Positions 46,090 through 61,807 of a stretch of 64,000 nucleotides of DNA are shown here, piece after piece. Under the pieces are notes generated by a model. It saw only the letters and a program-made list of their open reading frames with translations. It did not search any database and was not told the DNA's origin. The position numbers and the translations under genes were made by a program. The stretch is from Voacanga thouarsii. Lineage: Eukaryota > Streptophyta > Magnoliopsida > Gentianales > Apocynaceae. The stretch covers positions 4,092,001-4,156,000 of the forward strand of contig JANUWF010001218.1 of assembly GCA_026120185.1 (NCBI GenBank), read 5' to 3'. Position 1 is the stretch's first letter; every line of letters starts with the position of its first letter.

Positions 46090-47899
46090 TGTCCTTTGTC
46101 TATTTGGCTGAGAAGAAAAGGCGCCAACCACGGGAGTGGCTACTTGTCTCGACGACGATTCCGACGAGAAACCAGCGATCCGTCAGCTTCTTCTTGGTAT
46201 GTACACAAAGTTTTTCACTTCTCAGAATATTCCACCACCTAATCTATGTTGGTGAAACAACCTAGGCGAAGAAAGACACTTCTTGATTCCTTGCTATTGA
46301 TTAGAAAAATCAAGAAGAATACAGAAGGAAAAGAGATGAACGAGGGAGAGAGAATAGAGACAACAACTCTAGCTTTTTTTACTGTATCGTGAGTGTTCTA
46401 TTCTATGAACTAAACTACCCCACGACTCCTATTTACATCACTAGATAACCTAACTTCGGTGTTTTGACTTTTCAAACATCCGGAGGTAATCAACAGAAGA
46501 GGTTTGGGTAATCCTTAACTCTTTTATACCGTGAATAATAAAGAACCCTTTAGTCCAGGCTATTGGGCCAAAATAATTTATTATTTTTCCTTAGACCCAA
46601 TGAGCCTAAAAATAATAACCATTAATTATTTATTTTTTGAGCCTATTAAAATAACCCAATAAATAATTAATGAGTTCAAATGAACTAAAATAATTATTAA
46701 GCATTTTATTAATTAGTTTAAACCCAAGATAATTTTCCTAATTATTCAATTTGGGCTTAAGTCCTGAATAATTAATTAACTAATTATACTAGATAATAAG
46801 TTTAATTTCTCTAGTTCCTTTATTTTATTCTAGTCTAAAAATAAATTAGATTTTTTAAATAAAATAAAATCATTTTCATTGTGACAATTTCCTCATAATT
46901 AGGACTTATAGGTTATTTCGAGGACCAAAAAGACACATCGCCTTAACTACTAAAATGACCAAAATACCTTACTATATAAATAGTTGTATTTTACATTTTA
47001 AATATTTTCTAATATCACCATAAGAAAATATTGACCACAAGGACAATGTTGTGTCAGCTATGTCTTCAACCCATAAGTGAAATGACTAAAATATCCATTT
47101 ACACATCGCCGTCCATTTAGAGAGGAAAGAGTGTACTAACACCTCTCTAAAAGACATTTACCATTCTTAAGCTTCTAGTCCAATGATCCACGACTTCTTA
47201 GAATATTTTAACTTTCCAAGGGAGCTACCCTAAATCCAATATCCAAATCATGTTCCCTAAGGCCCTAGATAATTAGATCATTCAGACAACCACAAGAGGT
47301 GATATAGTGTAGACACTATTTTGTACAAATCTGTCTTGACTAACTAGTCACATAAACCCAACATACAAGTATATTGATCATTCTCAAGAATCTCAATTAT
47401 AGTATATCAAAATATACACTTCCAATTTCGTCAAATCACCAACTTATACTTAAGTTGTAAAGTACAAGTTCACGTTGTAGTAGTAGTAGTTTGGGTTTCT
47501 ATCACATAGTATTTTTTAGAAACCACTACTACAGGTCTTATTCTACGTATTTGAAATACGCTTGTATTATTAAATGAGTAGACTACTCATTGGCTAAAGG
47601 TAAGCCATTCCCTATTTATAATTGATAACACAATAACCTTGTCATGATGAGATTCTTATCCTCATCATCCGATTAAGAACAATAGTTTATGTGTTAAGTA
47701 TCCCATAGTCCATACCTTACTGTGAAAGACCTCCATTCACATGAACCATTCACTTAAATATAATGGGTCTTTTCCAATAAATTCATGCACAAATATAAAA
47801 AAGATTTCACAAACAAATTATGATAAAAATACTTTTATTAATATAAAGTCAAAATTACATCAGAAACCTAGTCTAAGAGGGTATACATTCTAAGAAAAG
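46090..47899 (-). mobile_element. Copia-type solo LTR inserted in the hAT-2 transposase
   Basis: Related to the copia-C 5' LTR: matching blocks run in the same order from the ATATTCCAC/CCTAAT block (46230) through AGTCCAGGCTATTGGGCC (46550), GACCAAAAAGACACATC (46924), CTACAGGTCTTATTCTACG (47530) to CTAGTCTAAGAGGG (47870). No internal domain, PBS or polypurine tract, so it is a solo LTR. Borders are uncertain by a few bases: the canonical CA has decayed at the right end, and the duplication is at best ATGTG / AAGTG. Confidence 0.8.
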
Positions 47900-49160
47900 T
47901 GACTTCTATTACACTTGACAATGCTTCTTATAATAATATTTGTATTAGGAGATTAAAATATGATTTTATATTGAGAATAAAGTTATCTCTTGTGGAAAAG
48001 CTATTTCATGTTAGATGTTGCACTCATATTTTAAATTTACTAGTTCAAGATGAGCTTGATCAAATTGGAGACGTGATTGAAGTTGTTAGAGAAGAATAAA
48101 GTATTTAAACAATTTAGAGGGCCGCCTTAAGGAATTTTCTAGAATTGTAAGACAACTCCAATTACCTTCTAAGAAATTGTGTTCGGATTTTCCAACTAGG
48201 TGGAATGGAACTTATTTGATGTAGTCTACTGCATTAGTGTTTAAGATGTATTTTTTCATTATGCTGACATTGATCTTGGTTTTAGATATGTTCCTAGTAC
48301 AGTTGACTGGATGAAAGTGGAAAAGGTGTCTATTTCTAGGTTTTTTTTTTTCTCATGAAATGACAAGTATGATTTCTAGTTCTAAGTATCTAACTGTAAA
48401 TCTTTTTATGCATAAGTTTTACAAGATAAAAGAGCTCTTGAATGAAAAATCTTTCAATATTTCTGATCACATAAAGTTCATGGCGTCAACGAATAGCAAC
48501 CTAATGTGACAAGTATTAGGATGAACATAATTTATTGCTTTTCTTGACTGCTGCTTTGGATCCTAGATTTAAAATGATACTTATTGAGTTTGTTTTTCCT
48601 GTGATATATGATAAAGATACTAAAAAGAATATTTCTTTGGTTAAAAATAGCATCAGATGATCTTTATGAAGAGTATGTTAGTGATTATAATGAATCTCAA
48701 TATGAAAATAGGTAAAGTACAAAAAAGAGTACAAGAATAGAGAGTATTTAATCTAGAAAATGTAGGATTGATTCTCAAGTATCATTATTGGGAGGCCTAA
48801 ATTTGAATCATTTATTAGACAAGCAAAGACTACTCAATCTATAAAATTAAAATTGGATATTTACCTTGAAGAAAATTTTTACAATTGTGATTCAAGTATT
48901 CATTTTGATGCCTTTGGTGGAGGGTGAATCAATCAAAATATCCAGAATTGGCTAGGATGGCATGTGAGTTATTAGCTATTCCTATTACTATTGTAGCTTC
49001 TAAATCAACTTTTAGTGTTGGGGGTAGGGTTATTGATAATTATCATACTTCAATATTTGTTGATACAGTAGAGATGCTTCTATGCGCATTTGATAGGGTA
49101 CGAAATATTCATGGACTTATAAAGCGCTCAAAGGTTAGTGGGATAAAAAAAATTATATAG
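47900..49160 (+). pseudogene. hAT-2 transposase, C-terminal half
   Basis: It continues the interrupted motif: TSITLDNASYNNICIRRLKY, FHVRCCTHILNLLVQDELD, FPTRWNGTYL (48190), then many stops, and an open C-terminal dimerisation domain at 48924-49160 (SKYPELARMACELLAIPITI, VASKSTFSVGGRVIDNY). The order matches hAT-1, but decay is heavier. Confidence 0.85.
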
Positions 49161-50311
49161 TACATTACTCATATTATATATACTAATTTATATGTTTTTT
49201 TTTAAGGACGATGATGAACAAGTTTCTTTAAAAGAAATTATGTTTCCTATAGTAATGGATTAAATTTACTATTTGGTAAGTTACAATTTAGTATATTTTG
49301 TTTCATTTATATGTGTAACTATGTTCCATTCTATTCATTAAATAAACAATTGTCCATTAGTATAGTGATTGGATTTTGTTTGCTCAATTTTGTATTCATA
49401 ATTTTCTTGAGATTGGTTTTGGGGAGAAAAAGTGTGGGGGGGATATTGTTTTCAAGTATAAAATCATGCTACTGGAAAATGAAGATATATACAGAAAATT
49501 ATGATTACTATAGAGTATCAATAAAGTCACTTTGTTCAGTTCTTGTTGGATACACTTTCCAGTTTCTTCTACTACTGTTATTGGTACTTGTTCGCTGAAT
49601 TTCCACGTGCTTTAGTTGCAAGTAAACTTGGTGTCATGAAACTTTAGCTCTCACCTTGCCCACTAGCTAATATTAGAGCTAATCTTGAACAAGAAAGTAG
49701 ATTGTTGTCTTGCTTAAGATAACTTATGAAAGCTAAATAAGTTAGAATTTTGTGTAGATTGTTTATTCAAAGAGTTGAAATTTGTGTCAAACTAATACAT
49801 TTAATTTCATATATTTCAGGAACTATAATACAATAGAACAAGTCATTTCTTGAAAAGCGATAGTGTATTTGAATAGGGATGTTTGAAGTTCTTTTTATGG
49901 AGTTCTTTTTAAGAGAGATTTTTAATTATTTGATGGTATTTTACGACTAAAATTAATTTTAGTTTTTTGTAATTTTATTTTATGTGATTATGTTAAGGTT
50001 TGGATTTTATTTTATTTTTATCATTATAATATATTGAAAATACTTGGATTAGATTTTTTATGAATTTTTTAATTATATTTTTTTAAATTTTAAAATATAA
50101 AATATAAAATAAATAAACTTGAACAATTCGAACTCAAACTTTAATCGAGTTTTTCAAACTCGAACTCAAATGAACATGAACATTATCAAACAATAATTGA
50201 ATAAATTTAAACTCGATTAATAAATGAACAAACTCGAACATTATTCGATTCTATTTGAACTCAAGCTCGAAAAATCGATACTCGATTAGTTCATATTCGA
50301 ATATAACTCTA
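49161..50311 (+). other. hAT-2 3' region and right terminus
   Basis: Non-coding. The subterminal TCGAAC/CTCGA cluster begins near 50115. The open frame 49311-49598 has no recognisable motif. Confidence 0.5.
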
Positions 50312-50399
50312 TCTACATTCAATCTTGGGCTATCACCTATTGCAATATTGATATACGACTTTAGATATATAAAAATAATTCTTTTGGAACCCATACTTT

Positions 50400-51235
50400 A
50401 TCAAATTTTAAATAAAACATTAATCTCAAAACTACATATTTATAGTAAGTATATTTATCACAAAGTATAGTATAGGGAATCAACGAGTATCAATCCTCAA
50501 AGAGTAAGTACAATTAATCACTTTTATTCTACTGTTTAGCCTAACATATTCTATAGATAGGGAAATACAATTACATACATAGATCATAATTACACCACAC
50601 AAGATCGTCCATAAGAAAATCAAGAAGTAAGATAAGGAATAAGGACGTGTGTTTGGATATAATTCATAAAGATATGACAAGCATCACTCAAGATCATTAA
50701 TTTACTAATTTAGCACCATAAAGGATGGCAAACAATGAATTTGACGCTCTCTCGAATTATGGATTCTCTATCTCTTAGTAAAATTAATGAATATCTTTAT
50801 CTCATTAATTCTTCCAAAAAATACATTAAACTCATGAATCTCAATTTATAACAAGGAAGATGTTAATATCCTTATTAGTAATATCATTAACTATTTAATT
50901 ACTAAGTTCTTCCCTTTAACATCTCTCTCGAGTTAATTAAAAAGTAATAACATTGATTCAAATCATTCATCTAACTTATCTCTCAAGTTAATTAGAAGAA
51001 AAATAACCAAAACAATCAATTCATAACAATTCAATCAAGTGATTAATTGAATTGTTAATTGAATTGAATTGTTAACTTATCTATCAAATTAATTAGCAGT
51101 GTTGCCTTCTCAACATTAAGTGGCGCCGCGTCTCTGTTTTGGCCCTGTTTTAGCTCTTTTCCACTTTTTTTCTTGATGTGCTTCATTCTCTTAGTTCTAC
51201 ACTAATGTACGTTTTTTAGTGTAGAAAATATTATC
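50400..51235 (-). mobile_element. Inverted LTR fragment 1 (AGTAT-element family)
   Basis: It resembles 51290-52100: TAAGTATATTTATCACAAAG / CAAGTATACTCATCATATAA and TACTGTTTAGCC / TATTGTTTAGCC lie in the same order. The right end carries a GGCGCCGCG patch and TTATCA, the complement of the TGATAA start. Edges uncertain. Confidence 0.45.
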
Positions 51236-51289
51236 AACAAAATTTGCAAGCAATCAAATGTTAATTAAAATACTAACCACTAAAACTAT

Positions 51290-52636
51290 ATATATGGACA
51301 AGTATACTCATCATATAATATAGGAAATAGCAAGTATCAAATCCATAAGAACTTAGGCTCTCACCTTATTTTACTCAAATCTTTATTGTTTAGCCAACAA
51401 AATAAGAAGACAGAATAAATAATTAACTAATCTAATATATTAGAGAATAAATCAAATTCACACAAGAAAAGTCACAAGAATAATCAAGTAATAAGAATAA
51501 GAAGAAAATACATGTAATGAAGAAATATCTCAATTATATGACAAGTGAAGAAAATATATTTCAACCAATTGATTCCCAATCCCAAAATACCAATATGAGT
51601 TTCAAAAAAAAAAATTTCAATCATTTCCCAAGTCATGAAATTCCTATTCTTAGATTAATCAAAGGGTATACTCTACCTCCATAATTAAAACTAAGAAGTA
51701 TTAAGAACAATTCAATTAAACAATTAATGTCCCTATACTATAGGCAACAATAACGACTTTTGGAAGAAATAATACCCCTATATTCTAGGTGATATCAATC
51801 TCTCTTTGATTACCAAGTCTTTCCCTTAACTTCATTTCCCAAATTTATTAAGAGATCACAAGATAGTGAATGAACTAGTCCGGAATAATTAATTCAACTC
51901 ATAAAATCAAGTAATCAAAATACTTAGAATTGGAATGCAACAAGTCTAGAATTAAATTCAATACAAAATCATAAAGTAAAAATATCCTCAACTACAATTA
52001 AAACATATAAATCTAACTTTAACAAAATAGAATTACAGAGAAAGAAAGAAGAAAAACTCATAAACAAGTGTAATCTCATTCTCCTTCGCAATCTTCTTGA
52101 TAAAGCTCCTCTTCTTCTCCAAGATTTCCTTGATCCTCCTTGTTCTTGGTATTTCTCTAGAAGTTTTCTAAAGATATTATATTGAAGAATTGAAAATTAC
52201 TTTGTACAATATTATTCTTTTGTATTTATAGGAGTTTGGTTTGCCAAAAAGTGCCCACAAGAGTCATTTTCCATTGTTGAAAGAGTTCCTAAAAGAATCC
52301 AACTAAAATTGTCAAAATTTGCTTGGAAAAGAAAACCCGCCGCCTTAAGTAGGTGCACGGCTGCCCTTTGAGCCGGTGCCGGCTATACCACTGGGCCAGC
52401 ACCATTTTCCCAGCAAAAGGCCAGCGCCAATTATGCTCTATGCAGCCAGTGCAGGCTGTGCTCTGTGTGACCGATGGTTTTGTTTCGTTTTTCATCCAAT
52501 TCTGCATAAAATCATCAAAATATCTTACCAAAGGTAAAATATCAAATAGGAATGAATATGACTAGTTATTACATCAAAAGTATCACAAAAAATCCTCAAA
52601 TAACTAGAAAAATATAGGTGAATTTAGGCCCTATCA
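51290..52636 (-). mobile_element. Inverted LTR fragment 2 (AGTAT-element family)
   Basis: On the minus strand it starts TGATAGGGCCTAAATT at 52636, the same LTR start as 10471, followed by a matching ACTAGTCATATTC block and a G+C-rich GGCGCTGGCC section (52350-52460). It ends with a GATGAGTATACTTG block matching GATGAGTACGCTTG at 7084. The left LTR end was not found. Confidence 0.7.
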
Positions 52637-53097
52637 TGCACAAAAAAAGTAAAATAGAAGGAGTGAGTGGTCATATATACTAAAATTCATAACAAATACA
52701 ACACATATAATCTCAAAAATATAGATCAAATTAACACCTATCAAATATCTATTCTCCTTCCCCTGTTAGCCTATCTTGTACTTCTTTTACTTTAGCTTTA
52801 TATAACCCCACCATGTTGTGATAAAAAATAACTAACAAATTAATAAATGCACAATCAAATATAATATTTAGTTGTATGATCAATATTCCATTTTTTTTCC
52901 TCCTAGTTTCATTATCCTTTCTTTATTGTCTAACTTAATTATTTTTTGTGCCAATTCTCTTACATTATCAATTTTTTTTCATGATTCTATTGCTAGTCAA
53001 CTTGATTGATTTTTGTGCCAACTCTCTATACATTATCAACTTTGATTTCATTGTTCTCTTATTGATTTTCTACTTACATCTCTTTTGAAGTCTATCC
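52637..53097 (-). other. 3' flank of the MULE transposase
   Basis: T-rich, non-coding. No MULE terminal repeat could be identified. Confidence 0.4.
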
Positions 53098-53129
53098 CTA
53101 TCTTTCTTCCTTTGTATTCTTTGGACATG

Positions 53130-53207
53130 TGGTTTTATTATGTCTTACAACACCACACTTTCTACACGTGGTTTTATTATGTCCCACAACACCACACTTT
53201 CTACAAT
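53130..53207 (-). repeat. 39-bp tandem duplication of the MULE zinc knuckle
   Basis: GTGGTTTTATTATGTC occurs twice in register, 39 bp apart, with two base differences between the units. Each unit encodes CRKCGVV.HNKTTC, i.e. a complete CX2CX4HX4C knuckle. The duplication is in frame (13 residues). Confidence 0.9.
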
Positions 53208-54834
53208 CTATAACAATTCTTCTCCTAAGTCTTTTCTTATGGTTTCTCAAACTATATTTTTCTTGTTTTCTTAGGTCTCTCAAGCTATTTAGATTCAATT
53301 AGAAGATTAAGTTAAATATCATCAGCTCTAGGCCACATTCCATGGCCATTGATTAGGATGGTCATATATCTTCACAAAGGTAGAAGCGTTATAGTATTCA
53401 TCTACCGAATTATGTAAATTCAAACTCTTTTTACGAAATGTTATAATTTCATGTATACAAGATTTCCTCTCAATGTCCAAGCCATGCAACTACACCAATG
53501 CTTCCACAAGTCTACATTATATTATTGATCTCTTGGTCCCTTAATCAAGTATCCCTATGCTCCATTCTATATTGGATTCCACAATCCAAACTCAATAATA
53601 TCAGCCTCTATCATTTCCCTAAACTTTGGATAGAAAGAACCAATTGATAGGTTTCTCATAACACTACCCCTTGGCGTAATATGGCATCATTAACAACTCC
53701 TTAATTATCTATATCAAACAAATAATTGGCTAATCCCTTGCTTCTATGATATATCAATTAAATAACTCACATAGGTTATTACACAATATATCATATTTGA
53801 TGTGGAGCGAGAAAATAGTTCTACACCAATGCCTAAGGTTAGACCATTTGTAATCCTCAAGCTCCTTTATTGCCCTTTCATACAACTTTATGTTACTAGA
53901 TTTAGTTGTCTTCTATAACTTGTCCTTGAAAGTCTTACCTCTATAAGTCATTTTGAAGTTGCAATATATATACTACACATAATATCTATGATCATAATTG
54001 GATAAGATCTCTACAAATGTTGCATCTAAACCCTATAATATGGCGTAAAAAGATATAAATTAATAAGGAGTTTAACTACATTCATAATAAAATGAAGACG
54101 CACAACAATTTCCTTTTATCTATCTTAGTTGAATTTTTGTGCATATCCTTTTTTTGGAATATCAAGATTAGTAGCAAAAAGGTCAAAAAACCATTTTCAT
54201 TATTCTCTTGCCTTTTTTTCTACAATTACATAGGCAATAGACTACTACCTATTGTTTGCATAAGTTCTTATAGTAGACACTAACTGTCCAGCAAATGGTC
54301 CTTCTATATGGTATTCATCTATATCAATTATGGGTCGATATTATTTAAAAAAAAAAATTCTTTTAGTGGTTCCAAGCACACATGCATCCTTTGAAATCTT
54401 GACTGTCATATTTCTTCTCTAAAATTTTGATGAGTAATCTTAATTGTTGAATTTGAATGAGTCCTTTTCAACTTTCTACATATTACTACACTTTTCTATA
54501 TTGCATTGTAACATTACTTCTAGTCAAACTTAAAGCTCAATTTCTTGCATTGTATGCTACTATCCTAGAAATCTCAACTTTAAACTCCTTGGCTACAATT
54601 TGCCTTGGAGCTCTAAAGAAGAAATTTTAATATTGTCTCTAAACCTTTCTAAATATCTATTACCTATCTTTTTTGATATTATATATCTATTCTTACATTA
54701 GCAATTGCTATTATATATCTTAAGTCTCATAGATTTAATTACTAAGTATATGCTCTGTTAAGCCTTCTCAATTGAGGCATACACAAACCAATTGTGGTTT
54801 TTATTGCTACATTTTCCTCTAACTCTCTTCGACT

Positions 54835-54839
54835 CAAAT
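54835..54839. repeat. Left target duplication CAAAT
   Basis: Exact match to 58683-58687 on the other side of the solo LTR. Confidence 0.9.
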
Positions 54840-58682
<3,843 letters not shown>

Positions 58683-58687
58683 CAAAT

Positions 58688-59911
58688 GACTTGAACTTGG
58701 TTATCCTCTCTTTTTTTTATCATGTAATTCCTAATAAAGTTCTTTGAATTTCTTGTTGTTAACAAATCTCATCCGTACATCAAAGGCTAGATCTCTTATT
58801 TCTCTATAAGCAGCAAAATTTGTGTACCGCCAATAGAATCTTAATTTTTTGGATCTAATTCACCATGGTAACTATAAATAGCATTCTCTGACAAACTATC
58901 ATTCAATAGACTAGCATTTAATTGAACATTAGTTCCATTCTTACTACTTTTTGCTAATTGTTTTTTTTCCCTCTACTCCCTAGTGCTTTATTTTGATTGT
59001 TCATTGTCTCAGCAAATGCATCTACAGTTCTATAACCATTTTCTGCCACCTCCATTGCAATATCAATATAATCTTTCTCATTTACATTGTCAACATTATC
59101 AATAAAAAAATCATCGCAATAGTTTTCATCATATATAAAATCCTTCTTATCTTAATCAGAATCATCTTAGAATCCTCTACCAAACTAGACACATTAGGAA
59201 CACCTTACCCTTGATTTTGTGGCCCTTCCGACTCTTAATTTTATGACCTTTCTTGCCCTTGATTTTGTGGCCCTTAGTGCCCCTGATTTAACTCTTCTCC
59301 GGCATGTTCACAGCCATCCCCTTGATTTTATGTTGAATCTCCATAATTTTCTACACTATTGCTACCTTTCCATCCTAATGATAATTTTCTAGTATAACTA
59401 TTATTCCTTATCCCCCTTTTTTCTCCGTCATAAGTGCTTGACATGTCTTAATTTTCTAGTATAACTCTTACGTTATGCCAATTTCAATAGCTTTATCTGT
59501 TCATTGATCTACATTGACTCTACTATATCTTTAATTTTATGATCACATACATTTCTATGATTTTTCACCCTGGGAATCCAAGAACACATGGTCACTATAT
59601 TTCTGTCATCTCATATATACTTCAATCCACTCCTTAAGTCCCCATTTGATTCTAAAGTAATAATAAACCATTGTATTTTTAAGTTGACCCAATTTAACTA
59701 GCATTTCATTAGTGTTTACTATAGACAAAATCTCATAATTACAGTAATCCACATAATCAACCTCTCCATCTACATACTTCTCCATAGTAAGCTTTTTGTT
59801 GCAGTATATTTTAAGTCTACAGTATTCATTATTAGTATCTGAAATTAAATAAGTACAATTTAGGGCACACAAACAATAAAACCCTACAAGAAAAATTTGT
59901 GTAAAACACAA
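58688..59911 (-). pseudogene. MuDR-like (MULE) transposase, N-terminal half
   Basis: The minus strand begins near 59911 and contains LKIYCNKKLTMEKYVDGEVD and YVDYCNYEILSIVNTNEMLV (59660-59830), the plant MULE N-terminal domain. A RNIVTMCSWIPRV block follows (59560-59590), then a basic GHKIK tandem repeat, a long acidic stretch with DNVDNVNEKDYIDIAMEVAE (59000-59130), and the start of the DBD_Tnp_Mut domain, DLAFDVRMRFVNNKKFKEL (58740-58810). That domain is broken off at 58687 by the solo LTR and resumes at 54834. Stops are scattered throughout. Confidence 0.85.
59205..59285 (-). repeat. GHKIK-coding tandem repeat in the MULE
   Basis: Three units encoding (K/R)GHKIK(G/S)(K/R), roughly 27 bp each, lie between the MULE N-terminal domain and the acidic stretch. 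A lysine-rich insertion of this kind is not part of the family core. Confidence 0.75.
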
Positions 59912-61762
59912 AATACAGTTACATAGAGCACAAATAGAAACATGTGAGGCTTATGGACCTTTTATGTCCGTTATTTGGAACATTGAAAAATATTATATCC
60001 ATTGGTCCTCTACAAATAATTTATGTTAAAAAAAGAATGAATTTCTTAACAAATAAACATTAAAAAAAAAAGTAGAACCTTAGTTACAAATGACAAATAC
60101 TTAGATGATAACGACACAATATACATGCTAATGTATAAACTTCACAAAATCACCATTGTGTAAAAAACCCTTATGGTGTTCAAAACAACTTGATCAATGA
60201 ATAAAAATACATATTATATGATTTGCAAACAAAAAGAAGAGATTTTTATTGTATATTGTGTAAGGATCAAGGTAATCATCCTTACTTCTAATCATTCATT
60301 CTATCATTTTATAGAATTCTTGAAAGAACATTTGAAAAAGGTTGAGCTTTACAAAGAAGTCAGCAAAAAAGAGGTTTGAAAATGATTGAACTTTCCAGAG
60401 AGTTTTTTTTTTTATTTTTTTTATTTTTATGGATGTTAGAGTTGGAGAAGAAAAGTTAGATGAAAAATTGTAGTTGAAAAGCTTGATGTTAATCTAACCT
60501 TCGCTTTCATTTCACCTTTTGTTTGGTCGCAAAGTTCGTTGTAAATGAACGAAAATACCCTTAAATTATGGCACATGTCGACACGGGTTTGACGATTGAG
60601 CAGGTTGACCATTAATCAGTTGACGGAAGGTCAGCTTTTAGACGATGTGAGAGTTGGAGGGTAAACGAAAATTATTTGATAGTCAGAGGGAAAAAAGTTA
60701 AATTTTAAAATAATTTGAGTGATATCAAAATTGTTTACCTTTTAAAAAAGAATAAGAAAAAGGAGGAAGATTGAAATGAAGCATAGAATAACACAAAGTT
60801 ACTCTAAATGGGCATGGAGACAATAGCGGTTGAGAAGTTGAAACAACAAATAGCAGCTAGGATAAAGACAACAACAACTAGGAAGTTGATATCTAGATCT
60901 AAGATGAAGAAGAGGCAACATATTTGAGAAGTTGAGATCTATATTTGAGAGGAAAATATCTTGATAACAAATTTGGAAAGTTGAGATCTAGATCTGAAAG
61001 GATAAAGATCTAGATAAATTTGATGATAGTTGGCTCCAAAAATGGATAGAGATGGTAGCCGTAGTAGGCACTAGTGATGGACAGAGACATTGGCCATAGC
61101 AACAGCAAGTCACCATAGGTCATTCATTGTCTACCGCTTGTTGAAAAAGAAGAGAAAGGGAAAAAGAAAGAAAAAGTAATAAAATAAAAGAGAAAAGAGA
61201 ATGTCATATGACATTAATGACTAAAATACCCTTCAAAATGTCATGTGTTCGGAATGTAATTGACAAAATTGGCAGTTGAGCATGATAGAAGGGTACCGTT
61301 CGGACAATTTAATAGTTTAAGTGTGAATAGAAATCATTTGATAGTTTGAGGACAAAAGCTAGATGAGGGTTATTGAAATTATTGCCTTAAGATAAAATAT
61401 TTGTTAAGATTTTAAGTACTGAATTCCTTCTAATTTTAACATCTAATCTAAATTTTTTGAAAGAAAGACTTTTTTCATGATATAAAACTTTAAAATATTA
61501 CAATCTAATCGGAAAAGATTTAATAAATAAAATAATATATCTAACTATAGTAAGGAGATCTTCAATTATTGTTTATTTGTTTCTAACACACAAATTAAGG
61601 AGATGATAAATATATTTATTATGGAATAAAATACTATCTATAATTAATATCATAGTATCTCTTCAAAATTAGAATGAATGAATCATTATTCTAAGCATTA
61701 TGAAAAGAAATTCACATTATTTTATTCAAAATCTTATAATTACAACATTCTTGAGTAATCAA
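59912..61762. other. 5' flank of the MULE and unclassified repeats
   Basis: No coding motif. Two loosely similar direct segments, 60540-60700 and 61215-61370, share AAAATACCCTT, an ACATGT/TCATGTG block and GAAAATTATTTGATAGT / GAAATCATTTGATAGT; a purine-rich stretch lies between them. They could be LTR or terminal-repeat relics, but I found no borders. Confidence 0.4.
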
Positions 61763-61807
61763 TTTAGTAATGTTGTTACTTAAATGCACATATTTAAATA
61801 TAATATT
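61763..61807. repeat. 45-bp direct repeat, left copy
   Basis: TTTAGTAATGTTGTTACTTA and following bases match 63150-63194 over about 45 bp with a handful of differences. The two copies lie immediately outside the TG...CA unit at 61808-63149. Confidence 0.8.

Larger units (their letters stand above)
43850..50311 (+). mobile_element. hAT element 2, split by a copia solo LTR
   Basis: The left end TAAAGTTGTAAATGAGC and the reverse complement of the right end TAGAGTTATATTCGAA share a degenerate hAT-type terminus, followed on both sides by runs of TCGAAC/GTTCGA/ACTCGA subterminal motifs (43870-44010 and 50115-50300). The transposase remnant at 45356-49160 is on the plus strand. About 6.46 kb including the inserted LTR. 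Confidence 0.82.
53098..54839 (-). pseudogene. MuDR-like (MULE) transposase, catalytic and C-terminal half
   Basis: The minus strand after the LTR border reads ESKRVRGKCSNKNHNWFVYA (about 54780-54835), the end of the N-terminal DNA-binding domain. The MULE catalytic core at 54288-54339 reads RPIIDIDEYHIEGPFAGQ, corresponding to the RPII.D..H.KGP..GQ motif and carrying the first catalytic Asp. It is followed by YANNR and SIAYVIVEKKARE (54200-54260). A later block at 53740-53850 resembles the F...KCD...NN...FN region. At the end lies the CCHC zinc knuckle, present twice (53130-53207). Stops are frequent, so it is dead. Confidence 0.88.

Noticed and set aside
49311..49598. 95-codon frame after hAT-2 transposase
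   Set aside because: Hydrophobic, A+T-driven and without family motifs; sits in the 3' flank of a decayed transposon.
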